The notes under the pieces are model-generated. The model was not told the origin of the DNA and ran no database searches. It worked only from the letters and a program-made list of their open reading frames with translations. 64,000 nucleotides of DNA, taken from positions 2,318,350 through 2,382,349 of the forward strand of contig KE159795.1 of the NCBI GenBank assembly GCA_000403475.2. Direction: 5' to 3'. The stretch is from Lachnospiraceae bacterium MD308. GTDB lineage: Bacteria; Bacillota; Clostridia; Lachnospirales; Lachnospiraceae. Position numbers and translations under genes: made by a program. Shown here one piece after another: positions 8,410 to 18,055 of the stretch (position 1 is its first letter; every line of letters begins with the position of its first letter).

Positions 8410-9174
8410 ATGATACTGTTTTTCCTGATTCTTATGAGGATGTCAGGCTTTGTTTTCCTGAATCCGGTTATCGGCAGAAAAAATATCCCTGCTATGTTAA
8501 AGACCGGACTTACTCTTGGGCTTTCCATTATTGTTTATTCTACGGCGCAGGCTCAGGGAGTAACCGTGGATTTTGATTCGGATTCTTCGCTGGTATTCGG
8601 ATTTTCATTGTTGAAAGAATTCGCGGTCGGCTATTTGTTTGGTTATGTGATGATATTGTTTGATATGGTGATGACGTATGCTGGAACGGTGATGGATTTT
8701 CAGATTGGAATCTCAATGGCGATGGTTTATGATCCGCAGACTGGTTCTCAGATAGCGTTGTCAGGAAATATTCTCCAGATTTTTTATTTACTTTTGTTTT
8801 TTGCTGTAGACGGGCATCTTGCATTGATTAAGATTGTCGCCACTTCAGGCGATGTAGTTCCTTACGGCGCAGCCGCTTTTTCGCAGGGTGCGGCGTGGAT
8901 GATGGTGGATATATTTGCCCAGTGCGTTGTGCTTGCTATGAAGCTTGCATTTCCGCTTATAGCGTTTGAGTTTATTATGCAGATTGGCGTTGGAATTCTG
9001 ACGAAGATTACTCCGCAGATTAATCTGTTTGTATTGAGCATTCAGCTCAGGCTTGCAGTGGGATTTGCGCTTTTGGTATTTCTTGTTTCGCCTATAGGAA
9101 GTTTTTTGGGGAATGTAATCACAACAATGATGAGCAGTCTGGAAGATGTCTTAAGAGTGATGGCGGCAGGATAA
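8410..9174 (+). CDS. fliR: Flagellar export gate protein FliR
   Basis: This 254-residue polytopic membrane protein starts MILFFLILMRMSGFVFLNPV, typical of FliR. It has six predicted membrane segments and the conserved FQIGISMAMVYDPQTGSQ-type region (about residues 97-115). It completes the FliPQR export gate. The start has a strong aggagg at 8401-8406. flhB follows after 15 bases; some clostridia fuse fliR and flhB, but here they are separate. Confidence 0.95.
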   Translation: MILFFLILMRMSGFVFLNPVIGRKNIPAMLKTGLTLGLSIIVYSTAQAQGVTVDFDSDSSLVFGFSLLKEFAVGYLFGYVMILFDMVMTYAGTVMDFQIGISMAMVYDPQTGSQIALSGNILQIFYLLLFFAVDGHLALIKIVATSGDVVPYGAAAFSQGAAWMMVDIFAQCVVLAMKLAFPLIAFEFIMQIGVGILTKITPQINLFVLSIQLRLAVGFALLVFLVSPIGSFLGNVITTMMSSLEDVLRVMAAG

Positions 9175-9189
9175 AGGATGTGAGATTAA

Positions 9190-10257
9190 ATGGCTGGAGA
9201 TTCCGGTGAAAAAACCGAAAAAGCCACGCCTAAAAAGCGAAGAGACCAGCGTAAGGAAGGTAATGTATTCCAGAGCAAAGATGTAGTAACGGTTGTTTCG
9301 CTTTTTGGCTCTTTTTATATATTGAAGCTGTTGTTTCCAAAGATTTATGAGACAGTTCGTGCATTTATGATAGATTTTATCGGATTTGCGGGCACTGTAA
9401 CGGATACAAGTCAGGGGAAGATCAACGAGATTGGCATGATGGTCATTGCAGCGGTTGTGAAGACAATCTTTCCTCTGCTTTTAATTACCGGTGCACTGGC
9501 GATTGCTGCGACTGGTGCGCAGACAAAATTTCTCGTGTCGGGTAAGAGTGTCAGACCACAGTTTAACCGATTAAATCCGATTTCAGGTATAAAAAAGTTA
9601 TTTTCTCTTCAGAATATGGTAGAATTAATTAAAAGTATTCTGAAGATTATTATATTAATTGCTGTGATTTACAACATAGTGATCGATGATATGGTTCAGG
9701 TAGTAAGAACCATGGATATGGATATTACCATATCGGGCGCCTATATGCTTGAGATGGTGATGACATTGGTAATACGGATATGCATAGCGTTTCTTGCAAT
9801 TGCCGCACTGGATTTTATGTACCAGTGGTGGGAATATGAGCGCAAGCTCAAGATGAGTAAGCAAGAGGTCAAGGAAGAGTTTAAGCAGACAGAAGGTAAT
9901 CCTGAAATCAAGAGCCGTATCCGTAATATTCAGAATCAGCGTGCAAGGCAGCGTATGATGCAGGCTGTGCCGGGGGCAGACGTAGTTGTCCGTAACCCTA
10001 CGCATTTTGCAGTAGCATTGAAATATGATGCAGATTCTTACGGCGCACCGGTTGTTCTGGCAAAAGGACAGGATGAGTTGGCGCTTCGGATTGTACGGGT
10101 TGCCGAGGAGAGCGGCGTTGCCGTGGTTGAAAATCCGCCATTAGCCAGAGGAATTTATGCTTCCACAGATTTATCACAGGAGATACCGCAGGAATACTAC
10201 GGAGCGGTAGCGGAAGTTCTGGTTTATGTTTATAAGATGAACAATAAGTTGGAGTAA
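9190..10257 (+). CDS. flhB: Flagellar export switch protein FlhB
   Basis: This 355-residue protein starts with the expected GEKTEKATPKKRRDQRKEGN basic segment, has four membrane helices (about residues 33-210) and a cytoplasmic domain with the autocleavage motif NPTH at residues 269-272. Cleavage between N and P lets FlhB switch export from rod/hook to filament substrates. The motif is intact. It lies 3 bases before flhA. Confidence 0.96.
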   Translation: MAGDSGEKTEKATPKKRRDQRKEGNVFQSKDVVTVVSLFGSFYILKLLFPKIYETVRAFMIDFIGFAGTVTDTSQGKINEIGMMVIAAVVKTIFPLLLITGALAIAATGAQTKFLVSGKSVRPQFNRLNPISGIKKLFSLQNMVELIKSILKIIILIAVIYNIVIDDMVQVVRTMDMDITISGAYMLEMVMTLVIRICIAFLAIAALDFMYQWWEYERKLKMSKQEVKEEFKQTEGNPEIKSRIRNIQNQRARQRMMQAVPGADVVVRNPTHFAVALKYDADSYGAPVVLAKGQDELALRIVRVAEESGVAVVENPPLARGIYASTDLSQEIPQEYYGAVAEVLVYVYKMNNKLE

Positions 10258-10260
10258 AGC

Positions 10261-12333
10261 ATGAAAAAAATACTAAGTAATGCAGTGACAGTGTTTGTAC
10301 TTGTCATTGTCCTGCTTTTGATTATTCCTTTGAGTCCGTTTTTAATGGACATATTAATTATTATAAATATTGCGGTTTCTATGGTTGTTCTGATTATAAG
10401 CATGAACATCAGGGAGCCGCTGGAATTGTCTACGTTCCCTTCCCTTTTGCTTGTTACGACGTTATTTCGTCTGGGACTTAACGTATCTTCTACAAGAAAC
10501 ATCCTGACAAATCAGGGACAGTCCGGACAGGTGATTCAGGCATTCGGTACATTTGTACTGCGCGGGAATGTTGTCGTCGGCTTTGTAATCTTTTTTATCA
10601 TCGTTTTGGTACAATTTATCGTTATTACAAAAGGTGCAGAGCGTGTCGCTGAGGTTGCAGCCAGATTTACGCTGGATGCTATGCCAGGTAAGCAGATGGC
10701 AATCGATGCAGACCTTAGCGCAGGCTTGATTACAGAGGGCGAAGCAAAAGCAAGACGTTCGAAGATCCAGCGGGAATCAGACTTTTATGGCGCTATGGAC
10801 GGCGCTACGAAGATTGTAAAAGGTGATTCGATTATGTCGATTATTATTACCTTTGTCAATCTGATCGGCGGATTTATTATCGGAATCGTGCAGGCAGGCA
10901 TGACACTTGAAGATGCGCTTTCCGTTTACTCGATTGCGACGGTAGGCGACGGTCTGGTATCCCAGATACCGGCACTTCTGATATCCACTGCAACTGGTAT
11001 GATCGTAACTAGGTCAGTATCGGAAGGAAGTCTTAATGAGGATGTTTCCGGCCAGTTCAAATCTCAGCCGAGGGCGATTATGTTTACCGGTGCGGTATTA
11101 GCAGTCCTTATACTGATACCGGGAATGCCGAAGATTCAGTTAGGTATATTAGCGGCAGCGCTTTTGATTACCGGATATCGACTGCAGGGAAGAATGAAGG
11201 AAGTTGCAGAAGCAGCGGCAGCCCAGGAGCTGGGTATGCTGAGCGCGCCGGATACGGAAGCGGCAGAGCCGAGCGAAGAAGAGTATTACAGGGATATTAA
11301 CAATGTCTATGCGTTGATTGGCGTTGAGCCAATTGAGATGGAATTCGGATATAGCCTGATTCCTCTTGTGGATGAAGGAAGCGGCGGGAAGATGATCAAC
11401 CGTATTGTCATTTTCCGAAGACAATATGCACAGGAGATGGGATTTGTCGTGCCCTCTGTGCGTCTGCGCGACAGCTCCAGTCTGACTACTAATCAGTATG
11501 TCATTAAGATTAAGGGCGAAGAAGTTGAGCGCGGAGAGATTCTGGTAGATCATTATCTGGCGCTTGAGCCTGATGAACCGGTCGGAGAGATTGACGGAAT
11601 CGAGACGATTGAACCGGCATATGGTATTCCGAGTAAATGGATTCTTCCGGAGAATAAGGAGATGGCGGAGATTTACGGATATACAGTCATTGACCCGTTA
11701 TCTGTTATGGTTACTCATCTTTCTGAGACAATCCGAAGGCATGCCCATGAGCTTCTTAACAGGGAAGAGGTAGTGAAGCTGGCGGACAGTCTGAAGGAGA
11801 GGGCAGGAAGCCTTGTAGAAGAAGTGGTTCCGGGGATAGTTCCATATGGAACGCTTCAGAAAATCTTAGTAAGTCTCTTAAAAGAGGGTATTCCTATTAA
11901 AGATATGGAGACGATTATGGAGACAATCTCGGATGCGGCGGGGACCGGAAGCGATATGACTACGATTATTGAGAATATAAGGACCGCTCTTAAGAGAACG
12001 ATAACCAGTAAATTCTGCCGGGATGGGCAGATGCGGGTACTTACACTGGATGCAGATCTTGAGAAGATGATGGTATCGAGCCTGACAAAAGGTGAGCAGG
12101 GATATTATATGGCATTGCCGCCGGATGTGATGCAGAATGTGGTAATGCAGATTGGAAATGCTGTGAAGAAGTTCCATGATTTATCACAGGAACCGATCAT
12201 CCTGACCAGCCAGGTGATCCGTGTGTATGTATATCGGATGTTAGAGCAGTTCTATCCGTCAATTTATGTTCTGTCATTTCATGAGATTACCAACAATGTG
12301 CAGATACAGGCCATTGGAAATATAACCAAGTAG
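10261..12333 (+). CDS. flhA: Flagellar export protein FlhA
   Basis: This 690-residue FlhA has about eight N-terminal membrane segments. The FHIPEP-family region PSLLLVTTLFRLGLNVSSTR and the charged loop with DAMPGKQMAIDADLSAGLI are clear. The C-terminal half (about residues 340-690) is the cytoplasmic nonameric ring that docks chaperone-substrate pairs. Normally flhF and flhG follow in Firmicutes; here the sigma-28 gene follows at once. Confidence 0.97.
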   Translation: MKKILSNAVTVFVLVIVLLLIIPLSPFLMDILIIINIAVSMVVLIISMNIREPLELSTFPSLLLVTTLFRLGLNVSSTRNILTNQGQSGQVIQAFGTFVLRGNVVVGFVIFFIIVLVQFIVITKGAERVAEVAARFTLDAMPGKQMAIDADLSAGLITEGEAKARRSKIQRESDFYGAMDGATKIVKGDSIMSIIITFVNLIGGFIIGIVQAGMTLEDALSVYSIATVGDGLVSQIPALLISTATGMIVTRSVSEGSLNEDVSGQFKSQPRAIMFTGAVLAVLILIPGMPKIQLGILAAALLITGYRLQGRMKEVAEAAAAQELGMLSAPDTEAAEPSEEEYYRDINNVYALIGVEPIEMEFGYSLIPLVDEGSGGKMINRIVIFRRQYAQEMGFVVPSVRLRDSSSLTTNQYVIKIKGEEVERGEILVDHYLALEPDEPVGEIDGIETIEPAYGIPSKWILPENKEMAEIYGYTVIDPLSVMVTHLSETIRRHAHELLNREEVVKLADSLKERAGSLVEEVVPGIVPYGTLQKILVSLLKEGIPIKDMETIMETISDAAGTGSDMTTIIENIRTALKRTITSKFCRDGQMRVLTLDADLEKMMVSSLTKGEQGYYMALPPDVMQNVVMQIGNAVKKFHDLSQEPIILTSQVIRVYVYRMLEQFYPSIYVLSFHEITNNVQIQAIGNITK

Positions 12334-12359
12334 GGAATTAAAAGGAGGGGAGAGGGCTG

Positions 12360-13154
12360 ATGGAAGACAGCAGGACAAATGAAGAGCTTCTTGCATTATA
12401 TCAGACGACAGGCAGTGCTGAGATAAAAAAAGAGCTTACTCTCCGTTACCTGTATATTGTAAAGAGCATAGCGGTTCAAATGCGGGATGTCTATCTTGGG
12501 TTTACGCAGGTGGAGGACATTATAAATGAAGGAGTTATCGTGTTGATGAAAGCTCTTGATAAATATGACGCAGGAAAGAACGCTAAGTTTGAAACATATG
12601 TGTCTCGAAGGATACATGGAATGATAATAGATATAGCAAGAAAGCAGGATTGGGTGCCGAGAACGGTGCGCAAAAGCTTTAAAGAGATACAAGACAAGGC
12701 AGCAGAGATGTATGCAAAGACCGGTTTGATGCCGGCGATTGATGAGATTGCCAAAGAACTGGGGATGAAGCCGGATAAGATTCAGGAGGTTATGGGAAAG
12801 ATGAATCTGTCCTCGGTGCTGTCTCTTGATATGGTGATGGAGGAAACGCAGGAGAAACAGAAAGTGTCTTCACTTCTCTCACTGGATTTTGCAAAGCAGC
12901 CGGAAGAAAAATATCTTGAAAATGAATTCCGCCAGGTTTTGAAGGACGGAATTGATGCTTTGAAGGACAAAGAGAAACTGGTAATTTCCCTCTACTATGT
13001 AGAGGAATTAAATATGAAAGAGATTGCATCAGTCATGGAAGTAAGTGAGCCGAGGATTTCGCAGATTCATGCAAATGCAATCCGCAAGCTGAAAGAATAT
13101 CTTCAGCAGGAAATGGATATAGGGGCAAAAGGAAAGGAGGGGTCTCATGTTTAA
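12360..13154 (+). CDS. fliA: RNA polymerase sigma-28 factor (FliA/SigD/WhiG)
   Basis: This 264-residue sigma factor has region 2 (LRYLYIVKSIAVQM to FETYVSRRIHGMIIDIARKQ, then DWVPRTVR), region 3 (LMPAIDEIAKELGM) and region 4 (LYYVEELNMKEIASVMEVSE, PRISQIHANAIRKL helix-turn-helix). The DWVPR motif is typical of FliA/SigD. It should read the TTAA-N15-G(C/A)CGATAT promoters found upstream of cheV, fliD and flgM, and be held by the FlgM encoded at 24233. Its last 8 bases overlap the next gene. Confidence 0.94.
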   Translation: MEDSRTNEELLALYQTTGSAEIKKELTLRYLYIVKSIAVQMRDVYLGFTQVEDIINEGVIVLMKALDKYDAGKNAKFETYVSRRIHGMIIDIARKQDWVPRTVRKSFKEIQDKAAEMYAKTGLMPAIDEIAKELGMKPDKIQEVMGKMNLSSVLSLDMVMEETQEKQKVSSLLSLDFAKQPEEKYLENEFRQVLKDGIDALKDKEKLVISLYYVEELNMKEIASVMEVSEPRISQIHANAIRKLKEYLQQEMDIGAKGKEGSHV

Positions 13155-13896
13155 AGGATTCTATAACCTGGCGTCGGGTGTGCTGACACAGACAAGGAAC
13201 TTGAATGTAATCGGTAATAATATGGCGAATATTTCAACGCCAGGGTTCAGACAGGATACTTTTACACAGACGACATTTCAGGATGAGATGATATACCGGA
13301 TTGGTAATACAGATAAGAGCAACCCGACTCCAATCGGACGGATGAACTGTATTGTTACCGGAGACGGCAATGTAACGAGCTATAAGCAGGGGGGACTGAA
13401 TCCCACCGCAAGTACACTGGATTTTGCTCTTCAGGGCGAGGGCTTTTTTGCCGTTCAGTCAGGGAATGGAGTTACGTATACAAGAAATGGTTCCTTTATT
13501 CTTGACAATGAAGGGTATCTTTATCTTGACGGCGTTGGCCGTGTCCTGGGAACTAACGGGCCGATTTATCTTGGGACTGATAAGATCGCCTGCGACTCAC
13601 TGGGAAATCTGACATCAGAGGAGAACGGACAGTATTTCGGAAGGATAAGAGTTGTAGATTTCCAGGATTATGATACAGAGTTAGAGAAGACAACAGGCGA
13701 CATGTTTGTTGCAACCGGAGCGCCCCGGGACGTGAATACGCCTATGAGACAAAAATTCTTAGAGGATTCTAATGTAGACGTTATTAAGGAATATACACAG
13801 ATGATGGCGACAGAGCGGGCGCTGCAAAGTGCTGCGCAGGTGCTTAGAATGTATGATCAGCTTGCGGCAAAGATTGTGCAGATTGGACCAACATAG
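13147..13896 (+). CDS. flgF: Flagellar hook/basal-body rod protein (FlgF-like)
   Basis: This 249-residue rod protein has N-terminal LNVIGNNMANISTPGFRQ and C-terminal NVDVIKEYTQMMATERALQS helices shared by FlgE/F/G. A central Dx-domain contains LDFALQGEGFFAVQ and YTRNGSFILDNEGYL. It probably builds the proximal or distal rod. The start overlaps the sigma factor gene by 8 bases, so the two are translated together. FlgF and FlgG cannot be told apart reliably here; together with the next gene it makes the usual pair. Confidence 0.82.
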   Translation: MFKGFYNLASGVLTQTRNLNVIGNNMANISTPGFRQDTFTQTTFQDEMIYRIGNTDKSNPTPIGRMNCIVTGDGNVTSYKQGGLNPTASTLDFALQGEGFFAVQSGNGVTYTRNGSFILDNEGYLYLDGVGRVLGTNGPIYLGTDKIACDSLGNLTSEENGQYFGRIRVVDFQDYDTELEKTTGDMFVATGAPRDVNTPMRQKFLEDSNVDVIKEYTQMMATERALQSAAQVLRMYDQLAAKIVQIGPT

Positions 13897-13921
13897 AGAA
13901 TAACGCGGAGGTGATTAACGG

Positions 13922-14629
13922 ATGAATGCTTCTTTTTATTCAGGTGCCAGAGGCATGATGACAGAACAGGATAAATTAAATGTAATATCAAACAATATAG
14001 CGAATGTAAATACAGTGGGTTATAAGTCTAAAAGTTCGGTATTTATGGATTTGATGTATTATAACATGCATAGCCAGGACAGAGTCACGACGGGTACGGG
14101 CGTCCGTATGCAGCATACCAACACAGATTTTTCATCAAATGGAGTTACGGGAGCGGCGGAAGGCGGATTTAATTTTGCGATACTGGATCAGGACGGATTT
14201 TTTATGCTCCGGAATCAGGTGACAAATGAGATTACCTATACACGCGCCGGGAATTTCTCGGTATCCCTGCACAATGACGGATATTTTTATCTGCTCAGTG
14301 ATGCGCAGAAATATGTCCTTGACGGAAACGGGAATCCCATCCGATATATTAACGGTGAGCTGACCGGAAGGCCGGGAGTTTTTTCGTTCGCGAATACGAA
14401 CGGCATGGAGTCTGTCGGGTCGACAGAGTTCAGCCCGGTGCCTAAAAACGGCAATCCGATTCGTGTGGACGGGGCGAATGTATTAGACGGGTATCTGGAA
14501 TTGTCTAATACAGATATGGCTCAGGAAATATCAGATACAGTTGTAGCTTCGAGGGCGTATACTTATGCGCTCAAGATGGTTCAGACATCAGATGAAATAG
14601 AGCAGACGGTTAACGGTCTGCGCTCATAG
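13922..14629 (+). CDS. flgG: Flagellar hook/basal-body rod protein (FlgG-like)
   Basis: This 235-residue second member of the pair starts MNASFYSGARGMMTEQDKLN, continues with VISNNIANVNTVGYKSKS, and ends with LELSNTDMAQEISDTVVASR and a final helix ending in IEQTVNGLRS. The middle contains FAILDQDGFFMLRN and YTRAGNFSVS. It is an axial rod subunit exported by the flagellar apparatus. It starts 25 bases after the previous gene with an ggaggtg site. The FlgG versus FlgF assignment is by position only. Confidence 0.8.
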   Translation: MNASFYSGARGMMTEQDKLNVISNNIANVNTVGYKSKSSVFMDLMYYNMHSQDRVTTGTGVRMQHTNTDFSSNGVTGAAEGGFNFAILDQDGFFMLRNQVTNEITYTRAGNFSVSLHNDGYFYLLSDAQKYVLDGNGNPIRYINGELTGRPGVFSFANTNGMESVGSTEFSPVPKNGNPIRVDGANVLDGYLELSNTDMAQEISDTVVASRAYTYALKMVQTSDEIEQTVNGLRS

Positions 14630-14656
14630 TGAAAAAGACGGGAGAGGTGGTGCAGT

Positions 14657-15283
14657 ATGAAAATTACACGTTATGAAGACATGGATGATACCGCAAAAGA
14701 TATGATGCGGGAAATCGGAAGTATCGGAACAGGAAATGCAGCTACAGCGTTGTCGAGTCTGTTAAAGACCGGGGTTGAGATGACGGTTCCCAAAGTGGAG
14801 ATTCTTGGTTATAATGAGGCCGTGGACTTGCTGGGACATCCGGAGGAGATCGTATCCGGCGTGCTTGTACAGATGACCGGCGATGTCAGCGGGGTTATGC
14901 TGTTCATCATGAAACTGGATTTTATTAATGAAGTTCTGCAATGTGTCCTTCAGGAAAACATTAGCGGATATGAACAAATGGGTGAAATGGAAATTTCGGC
15001 GTCGACAGAGGTTGGTAATATTATCATATCTTCTTACATACTCTCTTTGTCGAAGCTGGCCGACATGGAAATTTCTTTATCTGTACCGGCTTTTTCCGTG
15101 AATATGCTGGGTGGGATTATGACTGTCCCGATGGCGGAATTCGGATATGTGTCTGATAAGCTGATGATGATTACAGGAAAGTGTATCATCGGGGGAAGGA
15201 ATGTAGACAGCAATCTACTGATGCTTCCTGATATTCAGTCTTTAAATTATCTGATGGATAGGCTGGTGACTCCGTATGAATAA
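14657..15283 (+). CDS. cheC: CheY-P phosphatase CheC
   Basis: This 208-residue CheC-family protein carries two phosphatase motifs D/S-x3-E-x2-N. The second is intact (SASTEVGN). The first reads DMMREIGS (residues 15-22), so its asparagine is replaced by serine and this half may be weak or inactive. GTGNAATALSSLL is family-typical. CheC dephosphorylates CheY-P and is stimulated by CheD, whose gene overlaps the end of this one by 8 bases. Confidence 0.93.
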   Translation: MKITRYEDMDDTAKDMMREIGSIGTGNAATALSSLLKTGVEMTVPKVEILGYNEAVDLLGHPEEIVSGVLVQMTGDVSGVMLFIMKLDFINEVLQCVLQENISGYEQMGEMEISASTEVGNIIISSYILSLSKLADMEISLSVPAFSVNMLGGIMTVPMAEFGYVSDKLMMITGKCIIGGRNVDSNLLMLPDIQSLNYLMDRLVTPYE

Positions 15284-15758
15284 AGAAATCAAAGTTGGAA
15301 TAGCGGATATGAAGATTGCAAGAAGAGAGGGAGTGCTCATAACTTATGCACTCGGCTCTTGTATTGGTATCAGCCTGTATGACCCGGCAATTAAGCTTGC
15401 TGCGCTGCTTCATATCATGCTGCCGGAAGCCGGCAGCATGTCCGACATGAATGTCTTTAAGTTTGCAGATACGGGAATACATGAGATGCTGCGCAAGATG
15501 GGGGCCTTTGGCGGAGTTAAAAGGCGCTATCAATGCAAGATTGCAGGCGGCGCCAAGATGTTTGACATGAAGGGCGCCGGAGGAATCGGTAATATTGGGG
15601 AGAGAAACATCAGAAGTGTGGAAGCGATTATGATGGCGGAGCAGATTCGAATTCTGAAGAAAGACGTAGGTCTTAACTATGCAAGAACAATGCTGGTTGA
15701 CGCGGAGGACGGAAGTGTGAAAATTCGTACCGCAGGCCGTCCTGAAATCATACTTTAG
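15276..15758 (+). CDS. cheD: Chemoreceptor glutamine deamidase CheD
   Basis: This 160-residue CheD has the catalytic Cys29 and His46 (ALGSCIGISLYDP, LLHIMLP) with Thr23 in the position of the third active-site residue. CheD deamidates receptor glutamines and binds CheC. The gene overlaps cheC by 8 bases, consistent with balanced production of the complex. A sigma-28 promoter begins 13 bases after its stop. Confidence 0.95.
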   Translation: MNKEIKVGIADMKIARREGVLITYALGSCIGISLYDPAIKLAALLHIMLPEAGSMSDMNVFKFADTGIHEMLRKMGAFGGVKRRYQCKIAGGAKMFDMKGAGGIGNIGERNIRSVEAIMMAEQIRILKKDVGLNYARTMLVDAEDGSVKIRTAGRPEIIL

Positions 15759-15770
15759 AGCTTTCGCGGC

Positions 15771-15797
15771 TTAAAAATAAGAGATTTCTGCCGATAT
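15771..15797 (+). promoter_or_regulatory. Sigma-28 promoter upstream of cheV
   Basis: TTAA at 15771-15774, 15-bp spacer, GCCGATAT at 15790-15797. This matches the sigma-28 consensus (TAAA-N15-GCCGATAA) with two differences and is identical in form to the promoter before fliD. It lies 40 bases upstream of cheV. Confidence 0.75.
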
Positions 15798-15836
15798 TAA
15801 ATATAGGACTATGTATAAGAGAAGGGATGGCATATT

Positions 15837-16757
15837 ATGGCGAATACAGAGATACTTTTAGAATCTGGAACGAATGAAATAGAAATCATGGAATTCATGA
15901 TTTACGGCGAATTATATGGTATTAATGTGGCAAAGGTAAAGGAGATTATGATGTCGGATAAGGTAAAGCCGATGCCGCATGCCCACTCATCGGTGGAAGG
16001 GATTTTTAAACCGCGTGACACAATGCTTACGGTAGTGGATCTTCCTTTTTATCTGACCGGCCAGCAGACGGAGAGACAGCCGCGTGATCTTTTTGTGATT
16101 ACAAATTTTAATAAGATGAATATCGCATTCCGCGTACAGTCGGTTGTCGGTATCCAGAGGATTTCGTGGAATGATATCCAGAAGCCGGATAAGACACTGA
16201 ATAAAGGCGAAGAAGGCGTTGCGACAGGAATTGCCCAGTGCGGAGGAGAACTTGTCACAATTCTGGATTTTGAAAAGATTGTTGCAGAGATTGCTCCGGA
16301 GACCAGCATCCAGATAGATGAGATTGATGCGTTAGGAGAGCGTCAGAAGAATTATGCGAGAATTATCTGTGTAGAAGATTCGATTCTCCTGGCGAAGCTT
16401 ATCGAGAGAGCCCTTCGTCAGGCGGGCTATGTGAACCTTGTGCAGTTCAATAACGGACAGGAGGCATGGAATTACTTGCATGCAATTAAGGATTCTGACC
16501 CGGATGAGCTGCGGGAGCAGGCAGCGCTCATTATCACGGATATAGAGATGCCGAAGATGGACGGTCACAGGCTGACCAAGCTTGTGAAATCGGATAGCAA
16601 TTTAAAACAGATTCCGCTTATTATCTTCTCATCGTTAATCAGCCCGGAGATGCAGATTAAGGGAAGGGAAATCGGAGCGGACGAACAGCTTTCAAAGCCG
16701 GAAATCGGCCATCTTGTAACTGTTATGGATGAATTGTTGACTAGGTGGGATGCGTAA
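15837..16757 (+). CDS. cheV: Chemotaxis coupling protein CheV
   Basis: This 306-residue protein joins an N-terminal CheW domain (about residues 12-160) to a C-terminal receiver domain (about 175-305). The phospho-acceptor is the Asp in LIITDIEMPKMDGHRL and the invariant lysine lies in EQLSKPEIGH. CheV couples receptors to CheA and takes part in adaptation. It has its own sigma-28 promoter and is joined to the next gene by a TAATG stop/start overlap. Confidence 0.95.
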   Translation: MANTEILLESGTNEIEIMEFMIYGELYGINVAKVKEIMMSDKVKPMPHAHSSVEGIFKPRDTMLTVVDLPFYLTGQQTERQPRDLFVITNFNKMNIAFRVQSVVGIQRISWNDIQKPDKTLNKGEEGVATGIAQCGGELVTILDFEKIVAEIAPETSIQIDEIDALGERQKNYARIICVEDSILLAKLIERALRQAGYVNLVQFNNGQEAWNYLHAIKDSDPDELREQAALIITDIEMPKMDGHRLTKLVKSDSNLKQIPLIIFSSLISPEMQIKGREIGADEQLSKPEIGHLVTVMDELLTRWDA

Positions 16758-18040
16758 TGGATAGATGTGTAGTAAGACAGGCAATTAAAGAAAAACAGAG
16801 TGGTAAGGTTATCGGCTACGAGCTGGTATTTCAGGGCGGGAAGGACAGCATGTATAACAGCAGCGAGGCTACGGCGGCAGATACAATCTCGGACTTCCTT
16901 GTTGCCAATAGTGCGAAGATTATTAACGATGGGTTAATGTTTGTAACATTTACACCGTCACTGCTTCTTAGGAATACGCCGAAGATGTTTGGGCAAGATA
17001 AAGTTATCATTCAGATTGAGGACACGGTGATTATTCATCCGCTGGCGATGCCGCTGATTAAGAAATACTGTGAGGCAGGCTATAAATTTGCCATCAATGA
17101 CTTCCAGTTTTCGCCGAAGTATTTCAGCATGTTGGATTATGCATCATATATCCGCATTAATATGACGGGGTATGAGAATAATCCGCAGAAGCAGCGGACA
17201 GTGCTTAACATTATCGAGATGGCAAAGGGATTTGGAAGGCAGTGTATCGCCACAGAGATTAACACAAAAGAGCAGTATGAAGCAGCGATGGAGCTTGATA
17301 TTGATTATCTGGAAGGAAATTATATGGCTAATACTATGGTTTCCAAGGTTGACAAAGTGGAGTATATGCAGGGGAATTTCTTCCAGCTTGTCATTGCAGT
17401 GTCCAAGGATGAACCGAATTTTGGTGAGGTGGAAGAGATCATCAGCCGTGACGCCGGGCTTACATATGCGCTTCTGAGACTTGTCAATTCTGCATATTTT
17501 GCCCTCCGGACGAGAACGGCATCCTTACGGCAGGCGTTGATTACGCTGGGAATCGGACAGCTCAGACACTGGGTATATATGTTAAGCTTTGATCAGGATA
17601 GGAGCGAGGGCTCAGAGGAGATTCTTAAGATCTCATTCCTCAGGGCGAAGCTGGCGTCGGAGCTTGTAAAGAGAGCTCCGGAATGTAAGATTTCTTCCAA
17701 TGATGCGTATATGATGGGAATGTTCTCTACACTGGATTATATGGTAGAGGCGCCTTTGGCGGAGCTGCTTGAAGAGATTCCGGTTGCAGATGAGATTAAG
17801 GCGGCGCTGCTTGAAGGCACCGGACCGGCAGGAGCAGTTCAGAATCTTGTAGTTGCCTATGAAAAAGCGGATTGGAAAGCAAGTAAGACTTATGCGGATC
17901 AGCTTGGAATATCAAGCGCCGGGCTTGCACAGATTTATGTGGACTGCGCAGAGGAGGTTAATGCAATCTGGCACAGTCTGATGACAGATATGGAACGGCC
18001 GCAGGAAGAGGTAAAAAAATTAGAAGAAGAAGTGTTATAA
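16757..18040 (+). CDS. EAL-HDOD protein (YuxH-like), probably without phosphodiesterase activity
   Basis: This 427-residue protein has an N-terminal EAL-like domain (about residues 5-200) and a C-terminal HDOD domain (about 200-400; RDAGLTYALLRLVNSAYFAL, RQALITLGIGQLRHWV). The EAL signature is degenerate: GYELVFQG in place of the EALxR motif and NDFQ in place of the metal-binding DDFG, so c-di-GMP hydrolysis is unlikely. Related YuxH/CdgJ-type proteins influence motility. It starts at the ATG overlapping the cheV stop (TAATG). Next come a hairpin and a ParA-like gene. Confidence 0.88.
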   Translation: MDRCVVRQAIKEKQSGKVIGYELVFQGGKDSMYNSSEATAADTISDFLVANSAKIINDGLMFVTFTPSLLLRNTPKMFGQDKVIIQIEDTVIIHPLAMPLIKKYCEAGYKFAINDFQFSPKYFSMLDYASYIRINMTGYENNPQKQRTVLNIIEMAKGFGRQCIATEINTKEQYEAAMELDIDYLEGNYMANTMVSKVDKVEYMQGNFFQLVIAVSKDEPNFGEVEEIISRDAGLTYALLRLVNSAYFALRTRTASLRQALITLGIGQLRHWVYMLSFDQDRSEGSEEILKISFLRAKLASELVKRAPECKISSNDAYMMGMFSTLDYMVEAPLAELLEEIPVADEIKAALLEGTGPAGAVQNLVVAYEKADWKASKTYADQLGISSAGLAQIYVDCAEEVNAIWHSLMTDMERPQEEVKKLEEEVL

Positions 18041-18055
18041 AATGATATAACTTGG

